A DNA stretch of 64,000 nucleotides. Source: Streptomyces sp. NBC_00425 (GTDB lineage Bacteria; Actinomycetota; Actinomycetes; Streptomycetales; Streptomycetaceae). Shown piece by piece: positions 26,972 to 35,021 of this stretch (position 1 is the stretch's first letter; each line of letters opens with the position of its first letter). The notes below the pieces were generated by a model. It saw only the letters and a list, made by a program, of their open reading frames with translations, was not told where the DNA came from and ran no database searches. Both the position numbers and the translations under genes were made by a program. The stretch spans positions 682,001 through 746,000 of the forward strand of contig NZ_CP107928.1 of assembly GCF_036030735.1 (NCBI RefSeq), read 5' to 3'.

Positions 26972-27424
26972 ATGTCCCGACGTATGGCCTTTTCCGTCGC
27001 CGCCGGCGCCGTCGTCCTCGTGGGCGCCGGTGCGTACGCTCTCGCTTACGCCGGCGAGCAGCCTCCGGCGCTGACGCACAGCACCGCCCGCTACACCGCC
27101 CCCGACGGCAACCACGACGGCGCGCTCACCTTCACCACCTCCGTCACGGCGTCCTCCGGCGTGACGGACGTGAAGGTGCTGGCATGGCCGCAGAACTCGT
27201 CCTTCGCGAAGGACAAGCTGACAGCCAAAGACATGACCGACGCTGACTCGGCCGTCTGCAAGCCCTTCAAGAAGCACACCGTGAACTGCACTTACACCGT
27301 CAAGGCCACCGCTTCCGACGCCGAGTCGTCCCCGCGCGGCGTCTGGCACATCGCCGTTCTCGCCACCGCGCGGAACGGCACCACCACCCTGAACACCGAG
27401 GCAGCCGACTTCATCGTCAAATGA
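26972..27424 (+). CDS. Small secreted protein, DUF5707-like
   Basis: 150 residues: signal peptide (SRRMAFSVAAGAVVLVGAGAYALAYAG) and a beta-rich mature part with ARYTAPDGNHDGALTFTTSVTASSGVTDVKVLAWP, split blocks typical of the streptomycete DUF5707 family, and one cysteine pair (AVCKPFKKHTVNC). The ATG at 26972 is chosen for the signal peptide and GGAG upstream. Extracellular; function of the family unknown. It converges on another secreted-protein gene 22 bases away. Confidence 0.75.
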   Translation: MSRRMAFSVAAGAVVLVGAGAYALAYAGEQPPALTHSTARYTAPDGNHDGALTFTTSVTASSGVTDVKVLAWPQNSSFAKDKLTAKDMTDADSAVCKPFKKHTVNCTYTVKATASDAESSPRGVWHIAVLATARNGTTTLNTEAADFIVK

Positions 27425-27446
27425 CCCGAACACAGCCGTGGAGAGG

Positions 27447-28016
27447 TCAGAGGGCGGCCACCACCACGTTGAACCAGGGGGTGCTGAGCGATCGCAACGG
27501 CGAGTCGAGCTTCTGCGTGTTCAGCCGGTAGGTCCCGGCCGGGAGAACGCCACCGCCGGGCAGAGGGGCCAGCGGCAGGTACCGGCCGTTGAAGACACCG
27601 CTGCGGTCGTACGTCCACAGACCCGCGCTCGTATGCATGATGGTGTAAGGGCCGCGGGCGAGCGAGGGGTTGACCGCGGACTTCTGCGTACGGTTGAGGA
27701 CGAAGGACGCGCCCGCGTACGACGGGACGCGGGCCGACCTGGTGAGGGTGAAGCTGAAATAGCGGTTGGCATAGCCCGCGCCGGAGGTCAGGGGCGGGCA
27801 GTTCACGGCCACCACGGTCCGGCCCGTCACATTGCCCAGGGCGAGGGGGTTGCTGTACGTGCCGGCGCCCGCGAGGCGACGGCAGTCGTACTGATAGGTG
27901 GCCGCGGCGGCGGACGGAGCGAGCGCCAGTGTCATGGCGGCGGCCGCCGTGGTGGCCGTGACGACTGCGGCGACCTTGCGCAGCGGGCGGGGAAAGACGG
28001 TGCCGTGACGCTTCAT
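27447..28016 (-). CDS. Secreted protein of unknown function
   Basis: 189 residues. A Tat/Sec-like N-terminus (KRHGTVFPRPLRKVAAVVTATTAAAAMTLALAPSAAAA) is followed by a beta-rich domain with two cysteines (YDCRRL and VNCPP) and aromatic strands (FSFTLTRSARVPSY, GLWTYDRSGVFNGRYLPL). No family recognised. A single gene, convergent with the DUF5707-like gene and divergent from the subtilisin gene. Confidence 0.65.
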   Translation of the reverse strand: MKRHGTVFPRPLRKVAAVVTATTAAAAMTLALAPSAAAATYQYDCRRLAGAGTYSNPLALGNVTGRTVVAVNCPPLTSGAGYANRYFSFTLTRSARVPSYAGASFVLNRTQKSAVNPSLARGPYTIMHTSAGLWTYDRSGVFNGRYLPLAPLPGGGVLPAGTYRLNTQKLDSPLRSLSTPWFNVVVAAL

Positions 28017-28396
28017 CGAGTGGTTTCAACCCCCTTCGTGAGGCCCGGAGTTCGGGCCGTTCGGAAACCTAGCCCAGTCGGGGTGCGGCGGGTGGCGGCT
28101 GATCGGTAAGGGGGAGAAAGAGATCACGGATGGCGCCGGGCGGACAGCCCCTGGGCGACGGCTGCCCCGCCCGACACGGGGAAATGGCAGGCCTGAACAG
28201 AGCTCGCCGCAGGACGGCCCGCTCGAGGCCGGCGGCGTACGCCAGGGCGCGTCGATGTCACCGAGCTCCCGGTGGACCCCCCCCCGATGGCCGGAGTATG
28301 TCTCTTTTCAGCCATGCCCCTACAACGCCCCCGCACGGAAAGGTACTTCCGCACAGCGGCACGCGTCTGACATCTTGCATCCACCACTCGTTTCGT
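28017..28396. other. Divergent intergenic region before the subtilisin gene
   Basis: About 380 bases between a minus-strand secreted protein gene and the plus-strand protease. Promoters for both must lie here. No -35/-10 pair stood out clearly, and no gene was supported. Confidence 0.35.
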
Positions 28397-28432
28397 ACGG
28401 CCCGGCCGGTGCCCTCAGCACGGCCGGGCCGT
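28397..28432 (+). promoter_or_regulatory. 12-bp perfect hairpin just upstream of the subtilisin ribosome site
   Basis: Arms ACGGCCCGGCCG (28397-28408) and CGGCCGGGCCGT (28421-28432) pair without mismatch around a 12-base loop. The GGAGG ribosome site starts 5 bases later (28437-28441). Located in the presumed leader of the protease mRNA, it could attenuate transcription or translation. It could also be a terminator of upstream transcription without a U-tract. Confidence 0.5.
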
Positions 28433-28446
28433 CTCCGGAGGACGCA

Positions 28447-30246
28447 TTGAGACCCCACATATCCAGCCGACCTAGACGCACGCTGGTGCTGGCGGCCACG
28501 CTCGGCGCCGCCCTCGCGTTCGGCGCCCCCGGCGCCCTCGCGGGCACGCTCCCCATCGGCCCCTCCACCGCGTCGGCCGCCAAGCCCCACGCTCCGGCCG
28601 CCGCGCCGGCTTCCCAGAGTGCGACCTGGGTGGCCGGCACGCGTGCCTACCTCGTGATCACCGCCCCCGGTGACAACTCGGCGGTCCGCTCCGCGATCGC
28701 GGCCAACGGCGGCACCGTCTTCTCGAACTTCGACGCCATCGGCGTGATCGTCGCCCACTCGGCGTCCAGCGGATTCGCGGCCACCATGCGCGGCGTCGCC
28801 GGCGTGCAGCAGGTCGGCGCCACGCGCACCTCGGACGTCCCGGCCGACGCCTACAACCCGGCGCTGCCGGCCAATCCGTCCCAGGCCGCGACGCCGGCCG
28901 GAGAACCGGTCCGGGCCGACATGAGCCAGATCAAGGCCGACCAGGCCTGGGCCGTGAACCCGGGCTCCGCCTCCGTGACGGTCGGCATCCTGGACACCGG
29001 TGTGGACGATCAACACCAGGACCTGGCACCCAACTTCGACGCGGCCGACTCGGTCTCCTGCGCCTACGGCAAGCCCGACACCCGTGCCGGCGCCTGGCGG
29101 GACGTCGACACCCACGGCACCCACGTGGCGGGCACCATCGCCGCGGCCAAGAACGGCAAGGGCGTCGTCGGCGTGGCCCCCGGGGTGAAGATCTCCGCGG
29201 TCCGGGTCGCCGAGCCGGGCAACTCCTTCTTCTTCGCCGAGAACACCATCTGCGGCTTCGTCTGGGCCGGTGACCACGGCTTCAAGGTCACCAACAACAG
29301 CTATTACACGGACCCGTGGCAGTTCAACTGCCCGGACAACATCGACCAGGCCGCCATCATCGAGGGCGTCAAACGCGCCCAGGAGTACGCCGAGGGCAAG
29401 GGCTCCCTCCAGATAGCCGCCGCGGGCAACGAGAACTACGACCTCGCCCACAAGACGACGGACTCCGCGAGCCCGAACGACTCGACGCCGGTCACCCGCA
29501 CCATCACCAACGCCTGCCTCGACATCCCGACCGAGCTGCCTGGCGTGGTCACGGTCGCGGCCAACGGCACGGGGGTCACCAAGGCCTCGTTCTCCAACTA
29601 CGGGCAGGACGTCATCGACGTCGCGGCGCCGGGCAGCAACGTGTACTCCACCGTCCCCGGCGGCGGCTACGGCAGCAAGAGCGGCACCTCGATGGCGACC
29701 CCGCACGTGGTCGGCGTGGCGGCGCTCATCGCCAGCGCCAACCCCGGCATCACCCCGGCGCAGATCCGCGCCAAGCTGGCCGCCCAGGCCAACGACATCG
29801 CCTGCCCCTCGGACAGCCGCTGCACAGGCACGACGGCCGACAACTCGTTCTTCGGCGAGGGACAGGTCGACGCGCTCAAAGCCGTCGGGACCACCCCGCC
29901 GCCCGGCAAGTACTTCGAGAACCTCGCGGACTTCGCCGTCAACGACAACGCGACCGTGGAGAGCCCGATCGCCGTCACCGGCGTGACCGGCAACGCCCCG
30001 GCCACCCTCAAGGTGGGCGTGGACATCAAGCACACCTACATCGGTGACCTGAAGGTCGACCTGGTGGCGCCGGACGGCACCGTCTACACGCTGCACAACC
30101 ACGCCGGCGGCAGCGCGGACAACATCGCCCAGACCTACACCGTGAACGCCTCCTCGGAGGTCGCGAACGGCACCTGGAAGCTGCGCGTCAACGACAACGC
30201 CTCCTCCGACACGGGCAAGATCGACGCCTGGAACCTGACCTTCTAG
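28447..30246 (+). CDS. Secreted S8 subtilisin-like protease with C-terminal P domain
   Basis: 599 residues from a TTG at 28447, chosen because GGAGG is 5 bases upstream and the signal peptide (RRTLVLAATLGAALAFGAPGALA) begins there. An inhibitor-like propeptide (about 60-150) precedes the catalytic domain. Its triad is Asp in VGILDTGVDD, His in DTHGTHVAGT and Ser in SGTSMATPH, with Asn in IAAAGNE. Residues about 500-599 form a proprotein-convertase P domain (VGVDIKHTYIGDLKVDLVAPDG, KIDAWNLTF). It would be exported and self-processed, acting on extracellular protein. A perfect hairpin sits in its leader. Confidence 0.92.
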   Translation: MRPHISSRPRRTLVLAATLGAALAFGAPGALAGTLPIGPSTASAAKPHAPAAAPASQSATWVAGTRAYLVITAPGDNSAVRSAIAANGGTVFSNFDAIGVIVAHSASSGFAATMRGVAGVQQVGATRTSDVPADAYNPALPANPSQAATPAGEPVRADMSQIKADQAWAVNPGSASVTVGILDTGVDDQHQDLAPNFDAADSVSCAYGKPDTRAGAWRDVDTHGTHVAGTIAAAKNGKGVVGVAPGVKISAVRVAEPGNSFFFAENTICGFVWAGDHGFKVTNNSYYTDPWQFNCPDNIDQAAIIEGVKRAQEYAEGKGSLQIAAAGNENYDLAHKTTDSASPNDSTPVTRTITNACLDIPTELPGVVTVAANGTGVTKASFSNYGQDVIDVAAPGSNVYSTVPGGGYGSKSGTSMATPHVVGVAALIASANPGITPAQIRAKLAAQANDIACPSDSRCTGTTADNSFFGEGQVDALKAVGTTPPPGKYFENLADFAVNDNATVESPIAVTGVTGNAPATLKVGVDIKHTYIGDLKVDLVAPDGTVYTLHNHAGGSADNIAQTYTVNASSEVANGTWKLRVNDNASSDTGKIDAWNLTF

Positions 30247-30791
30247 CGCAGGGCCCTGCAACGCCCGGGTACAGCACGCACTGCGCCGACGACAGCTTCC
30301 CGGCCGCCGACGAGGCAGGCTGAGGTCTGTACGGCCAAGGGTGCGAACTGCTCGGCGGCGGAGGGCATATGGGCCTGGCAGCGGTATGCGCCGCGGTCAG
30401 GCCACCATGCCGGAGGCGTCCAGGATGGCCGGGACGGCCTGGGGCCAGGGCAGCGTGGGCCGGTGTCCAGCTCGGCGTGCGTCCCTGAGGAGCTGAGTGC
30501 CGTGTCCCCGCTGCCTGTACGGGCAGCGGGGACACGGCGGCGCGCCCCGGCCCCGCGGAGTACCGGCCGACCCGAGAGGCGGTCCGTCGATCCGGCCCGG
30601 ACCGCGGGGGCGGCCGCCGTCTCAGCCTCGGCCCCGGGTTGGTCATGTCGAACTGCCGCTCGCGGCCGGCGCGGCCCCGAGGTCACATCAGCTCCCAGCG
30701 TCATCTCCTGATGCGGTACGCCCCCGCAGCCCACAGCCGGCGACGGCGTCCGCGAGGGGGGCCAGGTCTCGGCGGTAGGTAGTGTGCGGAG
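30247..30791. other. Intergenic region containing a long terminator-like hairpin
   Basis: About 545 bases downstream of the subtilisin gene. It has no supported gene. Its one notable element is the 17-bp perfect hairpin at 30499-30538, listed separately. Confidence 0.4.
30499..30538. terminator. 17-bp perfect GC-rich stem-loop
   Basis: Left arm GCCGTGTCCCCGCTGCC (30499-30515) and right arm GGCAGCGGGGACACGGC (30522-30538) are exact reverse complements around the 6-base loop TGTACG. There is no U-tract, but streptomycete terminators often lack one. It lies about 250 bases after the subtilisin stop. Confidence 0.55.
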
Positions 30792-31355
30792 ATGACAAGA
30801 AGCGAACGGCTCGCGGAGCAGCTGGACTGGTACTGGCAGAAGAACCTGCGCCCGCGGCTGGACGGTCTTACCGATGAGGAGTACTTCTGGGAGCCGGTGC
30901 GCGACTGTTGGAACATCCGCCCACGCGGCACGTCGGCGGCACCGATGTCGGCGGGTTCGGGGGAATGGACGATGGACTTCGCGTCCCCTGACCCGGTACC
31001 GGCGCCGGTGACCACGATTGCCTGGCGGCTGGCGCACATCATCGTCTCGTGTCTGGGCTGTCGCGTCGATTGGTACTTCGGCGGTCAGGACGTCGACTAC
31101 GGGAAATTCGCCTACGCGGGGACCGCTGACGAGGCACTGAAACAGCTCGATGAGATGTACGGGAGATGGAACGCGGGGGTTCGCGGGCTCTCGGACGCCG
31201 ACCTGGAGAATCCGCCCACGGCGGGTCCCGAGCGGTTTCCCATGGAGAACAGGATCCTGCACGTCAACAGGGAGCTGATCCATCACGGCGCCGAGATCTC
31301 CCTGTTGCGCGACCTCTACCGCCGGCGGGACGGGACCGTACCGCGCCGAACATGA
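30792..31355 (+). CDS. DinB-like four-helix protein
   Basis: 187 residues of the DinB/YfiT-type helical bundle: ERLAEQLDWYWQKNLRPRLDGLTDEEYFWEP is the first helix and turn, TIAWRLAHIIVSCLGCRVDWYFG carries the first metal-ligand His (LAH), and RELIHHGAEISLLRDLY carries the C-terminal His pair. Such His positions bind a divalent metal in thiol-dependent enzymes of the family. Substrate unknown. Stand-alone gene. Confidence 0.82.
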   Translation: MTRSERLAEQLDWYWQKNLRPRLDGLTDEEYFWEPVRDCWNIRPRGTSAAPMSAGSGEWTMDFASPDPVPAPVTTIAWRLAHIIVSCLGCRVDWYFGGQDVDYGKFAYAGTADEALKQLDEMYGRWNAGVRGLSDADLENPPTAGPERFPMENRILHVNRELIHHGAEISLLRDLYRRRDGTVPRRT

Positions 31356-31586
31356 CCTCCGGCAACCGGCGATCGAGCTTCGGAACCTCACCGGCCGGGC
31401 GCTTCGCCGTGGCGGCCTGGTTGCACGCCTTCGAACGTGAGCACCGCCATCCGCCGAGGCTTGGGGACGTTCTCGCGTTCGGTCAAGGACCCGGCGCACC
31501 CGTGGCGCAGCGCGGGCACGGGATCTTGGACACCCTGGTTCTCGTCTCCGCAGGCGCCCCTCGGATCACACCACCAGGAGGAACCA

Positions 31587-31976
31587 GTGGCATACCCGCG
31601 ACCGCTCACTCCCGAGGAGAAACTCACCGACGCGAAGAAGCAGTTGAGCCTCCCGCGTATTGTCGTGATCTGCGGCTCCACCCGCTTCATGACCGAGATG
31701 ACCGAGGCCGATCAGCGGGAGACCGAAGCCGGAAACATCGTCGTCAAACCGGGCTGTGACATGAAGTCGCCGCACGCCCTTCGGTCCGATCCTGCCGAGG
31801 CCGAGGCGCTCAAGGTTCGGCTCGACGAACTGCACCGAGCGAAGATCCGGCTCGCGGATGAGGTGCTCGTGGTCGGCGACTACATCGGGGACAGCACCCG
31901 AGCCGAAATCGCCTACGCCCGGTCGCTGGGCAGGCCCGTGCGGTTCACGCACCCCGAAGTCGACCCTGACGCCTGA
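31587..31976 (+). CDS. Nucleoside 2-deoxyribosyltransferase-like protein
   Basis: 129 residues. IVVICGSTRFMTEMTEADQRETEAGNIVV is the N-terminal strand-loop-helix of the nucleoside 2-deoxyribosyltransferase/YtoQ-like group (strand, GSTRF turn). KIRLADEVLVVGDYIGDSTRAEIAYARSLGRPV is the typical C-terminal half with the acidic active-site region. The GTG at 31587 is chosen for the AGGAGG six bases upstream; the longer frame is not protein-like 5' of it. It might act on modified nucleosides or nucleotides. Whether it relates to the deazapurine cluster 2 kb away is unknown. Confidence 0.7.
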   Translation: MAYPRPLTPEEKLTDAKKQLSLPRIVVICGSTRFMTEMTEADQRETEAGNIVVKPGCDMKSPHALRSDPAEAEALKVRLDELHRAKIRLADEVLVVGDYIGDSTRAEIAYARSLGRPVRFTHPEVDPDA

Positions 31977-32032
31977 CCGCCCGCTGCCTCCACCGGGCGA
32001 TCGAGGGGGTACGGCGGGAGCGGTGACGCGCC

Positions 32033-33256
32033 CTACGACCGGGGCGCCGCCCCCTCCGCCACCGTGCGCCAGATCTCGGCGGCCAGGTCCGGCAGGCCGG
32101 CCTCCTGCACCGTCGTGGCCAGCTTGCGCAGCCGGTCCAGGGCGCCCGGCCGGTCGGAATGGATGTCGAGCAGGCCGCGCAGGGCCTCCAGGCGGACTCG
32201 GTCACGGTAGGTGAACAGGTTGGCGCCCTCCTCGGCCCGGCCGCACAGTGTCTCGGCGGTGGCCAGGTCGCCCTGCCGGTAGTGGAGTTGGGCGTGCAGG
32301 AACTGGAACTCGTGCCGGTGCAGTGGGGAGCCGACGAGGTCCAGCGCTGGTTCGACCTCACGGAGGCGGGCGGCGGCCTCCTCCACGCGCGGCGGGACGG
32401 TCTGGAGTGCGAGTGACGCCGCCGCAAGCCGCAGGCGCATCCACAGCGTCAGGTCCTCATGGCTGTCCAGCGCGGCGAGGGCGTGCCGGAGCAGTTCGGC
32501 GGCCCGGGTGTACTGGCCCAGCCTCGTCTGCACGGTGGCGGCGACCCAGAAGGACTCCGCGGCGAGCGCCCCGTCGGTCCGGGGCAGCGTGTGGCACACC
32601 TCGCCGCTCAGCCGGGCGGCCTCGGCGAGGTTGCCCAGCTCGGCCTCGGTAGTGGCGAGGAGCAGCCGGCTGCGGGCCGTATCGGCGGCGGGCACCTGGA
32701 GGTGGTGCTGCTCACACAGGCGCAGAGCCTCCCACACGAGGTCGCGGGCCTTGGCCGCGTCGCCGAGATGGCGCAGGGAACGGGCGAGCCGGATGAGAGT
32801 GTGCACCTGGAGGGCGGGGCGGGCCAGGGCGTCGCTGAGCCGGTGCAGCTCCCCCAGGGTGTCGCGCTCCTCCGCGTAGTCGCCGAGCGCGCCGTGCAGG
32901 CGGGCCAGATGGGCCAGGGCCTGCCAGCGGGTCTGTTGGTCGGTGGTGCCGGGCTCCGCGAGGGCGCCCTGGAGCATGACGCGCAGTTCGGCGTCGCGTT
33001 CGCTCCCGGACAGCGTGTACAGGGTGGCCAGGACGTCGCCGAGATCGCTCGCCGGTGGCTGCTCGAAAGAGGCGACGGGCACTCCGAGCCGTTCGGCGAG
33101 GTAACCGACCGCGCGGGGCGTCGGCGGGCGGCCGCCGGACTCCAGTCTGGACAGATAGGTGGCCGACATTCCGGGGCCGGTGAGGTCCGCCTGCGTTTTG
33201 CCCTGTTGCAGGCGCAGTTGTCGCAGACGCCGACCGAACTCCGGTTGTTCCAGCAT
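32033..33256 (-). CDS. XRE-family regulator with TPR-like C-terminal domain
   Basis: 407 residues. An HTH_XRE domain at residues about 7-65 (FGRRLRQLRLQQGKTQADLTG, MSATYLSRLESGGRPPTPRAVGYLAERLG) is followed by about 330 residues of alpha-solenoid repeats (ARLHGALGDYAEERDTLGEL, LRHLGDAAKARDLVWEALRL, QTRLGQYTRAAELLRHALAAL). This HTH-plus-TPR build is that of RRNPP-type receptors, which bind short secreted peptides, and of several streptomycete antibiotic-cluster regulators. A small secreted-peptide gene lies 135 bases upstream on the same strand. The gene stands directly next to the biosynthetic operon. Likely the cluster's regulator. Confidence 0.85.
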   Translation of the reverse strand: MLEQPEFGRRLRQLRLQQGKTQADLTGPGMSATYLSRLESGGRPPTPRAVGYLAERLGVPVASFEQPPASDLGDVLATLYTLSGSERDAELRVMLQGALAEPGTTDQQTRWQALAHLARLHGALGDYAEERDTLGELHRLSDALARPALQVHTLIRLARSLRHLGDAAKARDLVWEALRLCEQHHLQVPAADTARSRLLLATTEAELGNLAEAARLSGEVCHTLPRTDGALAAESFWVAATVQTRLGQYTRAAELLRHALAALDSHEDLTLWMRLRLAAASLALQTVPPRVEEAAARLREVEPALDLVGSPLHRHEFQFLHAQLHYRQGDLATAETLCGRAEEGANLFTYRDRVRLEALRGLLDIHSDRPGALDRLRKLATTVQEAGLPDLAAEIWRTVAEGAAPRS

Positions 33257-33391
33257 CCGCTGTCACCGCCCCAGTAGAAACGTTGTCGTACGGCGGTGGG
33301 CCGAAACGGGCCGACCGTCCGCCAGCCTGGCAAGGATTGCCGAAGAGTGGCAACCACTGTACAGGGTGGTGGACGGCCGGGAGGAGGCCGG

Positions 33392-33550
33392 TTACGGCCA
33401 GTCGATGTCGACCGTCGGCGTGGCCTGGGGCGTCACGGCCGTGACCTGCCGTCCGGTGTCCCCCGCTGTGGCCCCGGCGACCTCGGCGCCGAGCAGTGAC
33501 AGAAGGACCGAGAGGCCCAGGGTCGCCGTGATGTGCAGAACGTTCTTCAA
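33392..33550 (-). CDS. Short secreted peptide, candidate signal for the XRE-TPR regulator
   Basis: A 52-residue frame from TTG 33550 with GAGAGA about 9 bases upstream. The N-terminus is a compact signal peptide (KNVLHITATLGLSVLLSLL, then AEVAGATA). The predicted mature part of about 25 residues ends AVTPQATPTVDIDWP. Codon bias supports coding. An upstream in-frame start at 33661 would add a Pro/Arg-rich stretch lacking signal character and is rejected. Order and strand (peptide gene, then XRE-TPR gene) suggest an autoinducer/receptor pair. No family is recognised, and processing is inferred only. Confidence 0.6.
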   Translation of the reverse strand: MKNVLHITATLGLSVLLSLLGAEVAGATAGDTGRQVTAVTPQATPTVDIDWP

Positions 33551-33641
33551 GTGGCTCGGTCTCTCTCGGGTGTCCTCGCGGCACCGCCCAGGCGACTGCC
33601 GTCGCGCCGGGCGCCCCCCTTGGGCCGGCGGATGCGAGGGA

Positions 33642-33671
33642 ACCGTAGTCACTGGCGGCAAGGTTTGACAA
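33642..33671 (-). promoter_or_regulatory. Minus-strand promoter for the peptide/XRE genes
   Basis: Reading the minus strand: -35 TTGTCA (complement of 33666-33671), an 18-base spacer, and -10 TACGGT (complement of 33642-33647). The expected start lies about 85 bases upstream of the TTG of the peptide gene. Its -35 overlaps the first TTGACA of the plus-strand promoter region, so the two directions could compete or share an operator. Confidence 0.5.
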
Positions 33672-33704
33672 CACTTGACAATTTTGGAAAGTCCTTCGTA
33701 GCGT
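33665..33704 (+). promoter_or_regulatory. Plus-strand promoter of the biosynthetic operon, with tandem TTGACA boxes
   Basis: Two TTGACA hexamers (33665-33670 and 33675-33680) are spaced exactly 10 bases apart. The second is followed by an 18-base spacer and TAGCGT (33699-33704) as -10. This is close to the vegetative HrdB consensus and would start transcription about 55 bases upstream of the malic enzyme ATG. The one-helical-turn spacing of the hexamers also makes a possible operator. Confidence 0.6.
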
Positions 33705-33766
33705 TAGGGCAACCCGCAATGGTCGGCGGTGCGCCCGCCAACGACCGCCGTAACGAAAGGGCGTCT

Positions 33767-34948
33767 ATGACCAGCCATTTGGACCTTCCCACCGCGACCG
33801 AGGACCCTGTCCTCGCCTACCATCGCGGTGGCAAGCTCGCGGTGGTCGCCACGGCACCGCTGGCGGACGCGGCGGACCTCTCCCTGGCGTACACGCCCGG
33901 CGTGGCCCGGGTCTGCTCGGCGATCGCCGAGCAGCCGGAGCTGGCATACGACTACACCTGGAAGTCCTCCGCGGTGGCCGTCGTCAGTGACGGAACCGCC
34001 GTCCTCGGGCTCGGCGACATCGGCCCCGAGGCCTCGCTGCCGGTCATGGAGGGCAAGGCGATCCTGTTCCGGCAGCTCGCCGGGGTCAACGCGGTGCCGC
34101 TCGTGCTGGACTGCACCGACACCGACGAGATCGTCGAGACCGTGGCGCGGCTCGCCCCGGCCTTCGGCGGGATCAACCTGGAGGACATCTCCGCGCCGCG
34201 CTGCTTCGAGATCGAGCGCCGGCTCCAGGAGCGGCTGGACATCCCCGTCTTCCACGACGACCAGCACGGCACTGCGGTCGTCACGCTCGCCGCGCTGTGG
34301 AACGCGGCCCGGGTGACCGGCCGCGAGCTGCGGGAACTGCGGGCCGTGGTCGCGGGTGCCGGCGCCTCCGGGATCGCGGTCGCACGCATCCTCCTGGACG
34401 CCGGCATCGGGGACATCGTGGCCTGCGACAGCAAGGGCATCGTCCACCAGGGGCGCGACGACCTGAACCCCGCGAAACGGGCACTGGCCGAGGACAGCAA
34501 CCGGCGTGGCCTGACCGGCACCACCGCGGACGCCATGCGCGGCGCCGACGTCTTCATCGGCCTGTCCGGCAGCCCTATGGCCGAAGAGCCCTTCGCCACG
34601 CTGGCACCCGGGGCGATCATCCTGGCCCTGTCCAACCCGGACCCGGAGATCCTCCCGGACCGCGCCCACCGCTACGCCGCCGTCGTCGGCACCGGACGCT
34701 CCGACTTCCCCAACCAGGTCAACAACGTCCTGGCGTTCCCCGGCATCTTCGCCGGCGCCCTGCGCGTGCGCGCTCCGCGCATCACCGAGTCCATGAAACT
34801 GGCCGCCGCCAAGGCCCTGGCCGACGTGATCGCCGGCGAGCTCACGCCCGACCGCGTCCTGCCCGACTCCTTCGACCCCCGGGTGGCTCCCGCGGTCACG
34901 GAGGCGGTGGCCGCGGCCGCCCGGGCGGAGGGGCTGGCCCGGGTCTGA
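33767..34948 (+). CDS. NAD(P)-dependent malic enzyme
   Basis: 393 residues, first gene of the biosynthetic operon. It oxidatively decarboxylates malate to pyruvate. Family signatures: LSLAYTPGVARVC (catalytic Tyr), MEGKAILFRQLAGVNAVP (catalytic Lys), EDISAPRCFEIE and FHDDQHGTAVVTLAA (metal-binding Asp), AVVAGAGASGIAVARILL (dinucleotide fold) and LALSNPDPEILPD. The ATG at 33767 has GAAAGG upstream; in-frame sequence before it is not protein-like. A strong promoter precedes it. In a cluster it may supply pyruvate, reducing power or CO2 balance, or act on a malate-like precursor. Housekeeping relatives are common, so the role is inferred from position. Confidence 0.9.
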   Translation: MTSHLDLPTATEDPVLAYHRGGKLAVVATAPLADAADLSLAYTPGVARVCSAIAEQPELAYDYTWKSSAVAVVSDGTAVLGLGDIGPEASLPVMEGKAILFRQLAGVNAVPLVLDCTDTDEIVETVARLAPAFGGINLEDISAPRCFEIERRLQERLDIPVFHDDQHGTAVVTLAALWNAARVTGRELRELRAVVAGAGASGIAVARILLDAGIGDIVACDSKGIVHQGRDDLNPAKRALAEDSNRRGLTGTTADAMRGADVFIGLSGSPMAEEPFATLAPGAIILALSNPDPEILPDRAHRYAAVVGTGRSDFPNQVNNVLAFPGIFAGALRVRAPRITESMKLAAAKALADVIAGELTPDRVLPDSFDPRVAPAVTEAVAAAARAEGLARV

Positions 34949-35021
34949 CGAGGGCACGACCGACCGCTCACCCGACCCGACACCGCACACGACCGACCAA
35001 CCGAGGGAACGAGACACCGTC

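Noticed and set aside
28258..30261. 667-codon minus-strand frame opposite the subtilisin gene
   Set aside because: Val/Gly/Arg-rich antisense composition without any motif, while the plus strand encodes a full catalytic triad.
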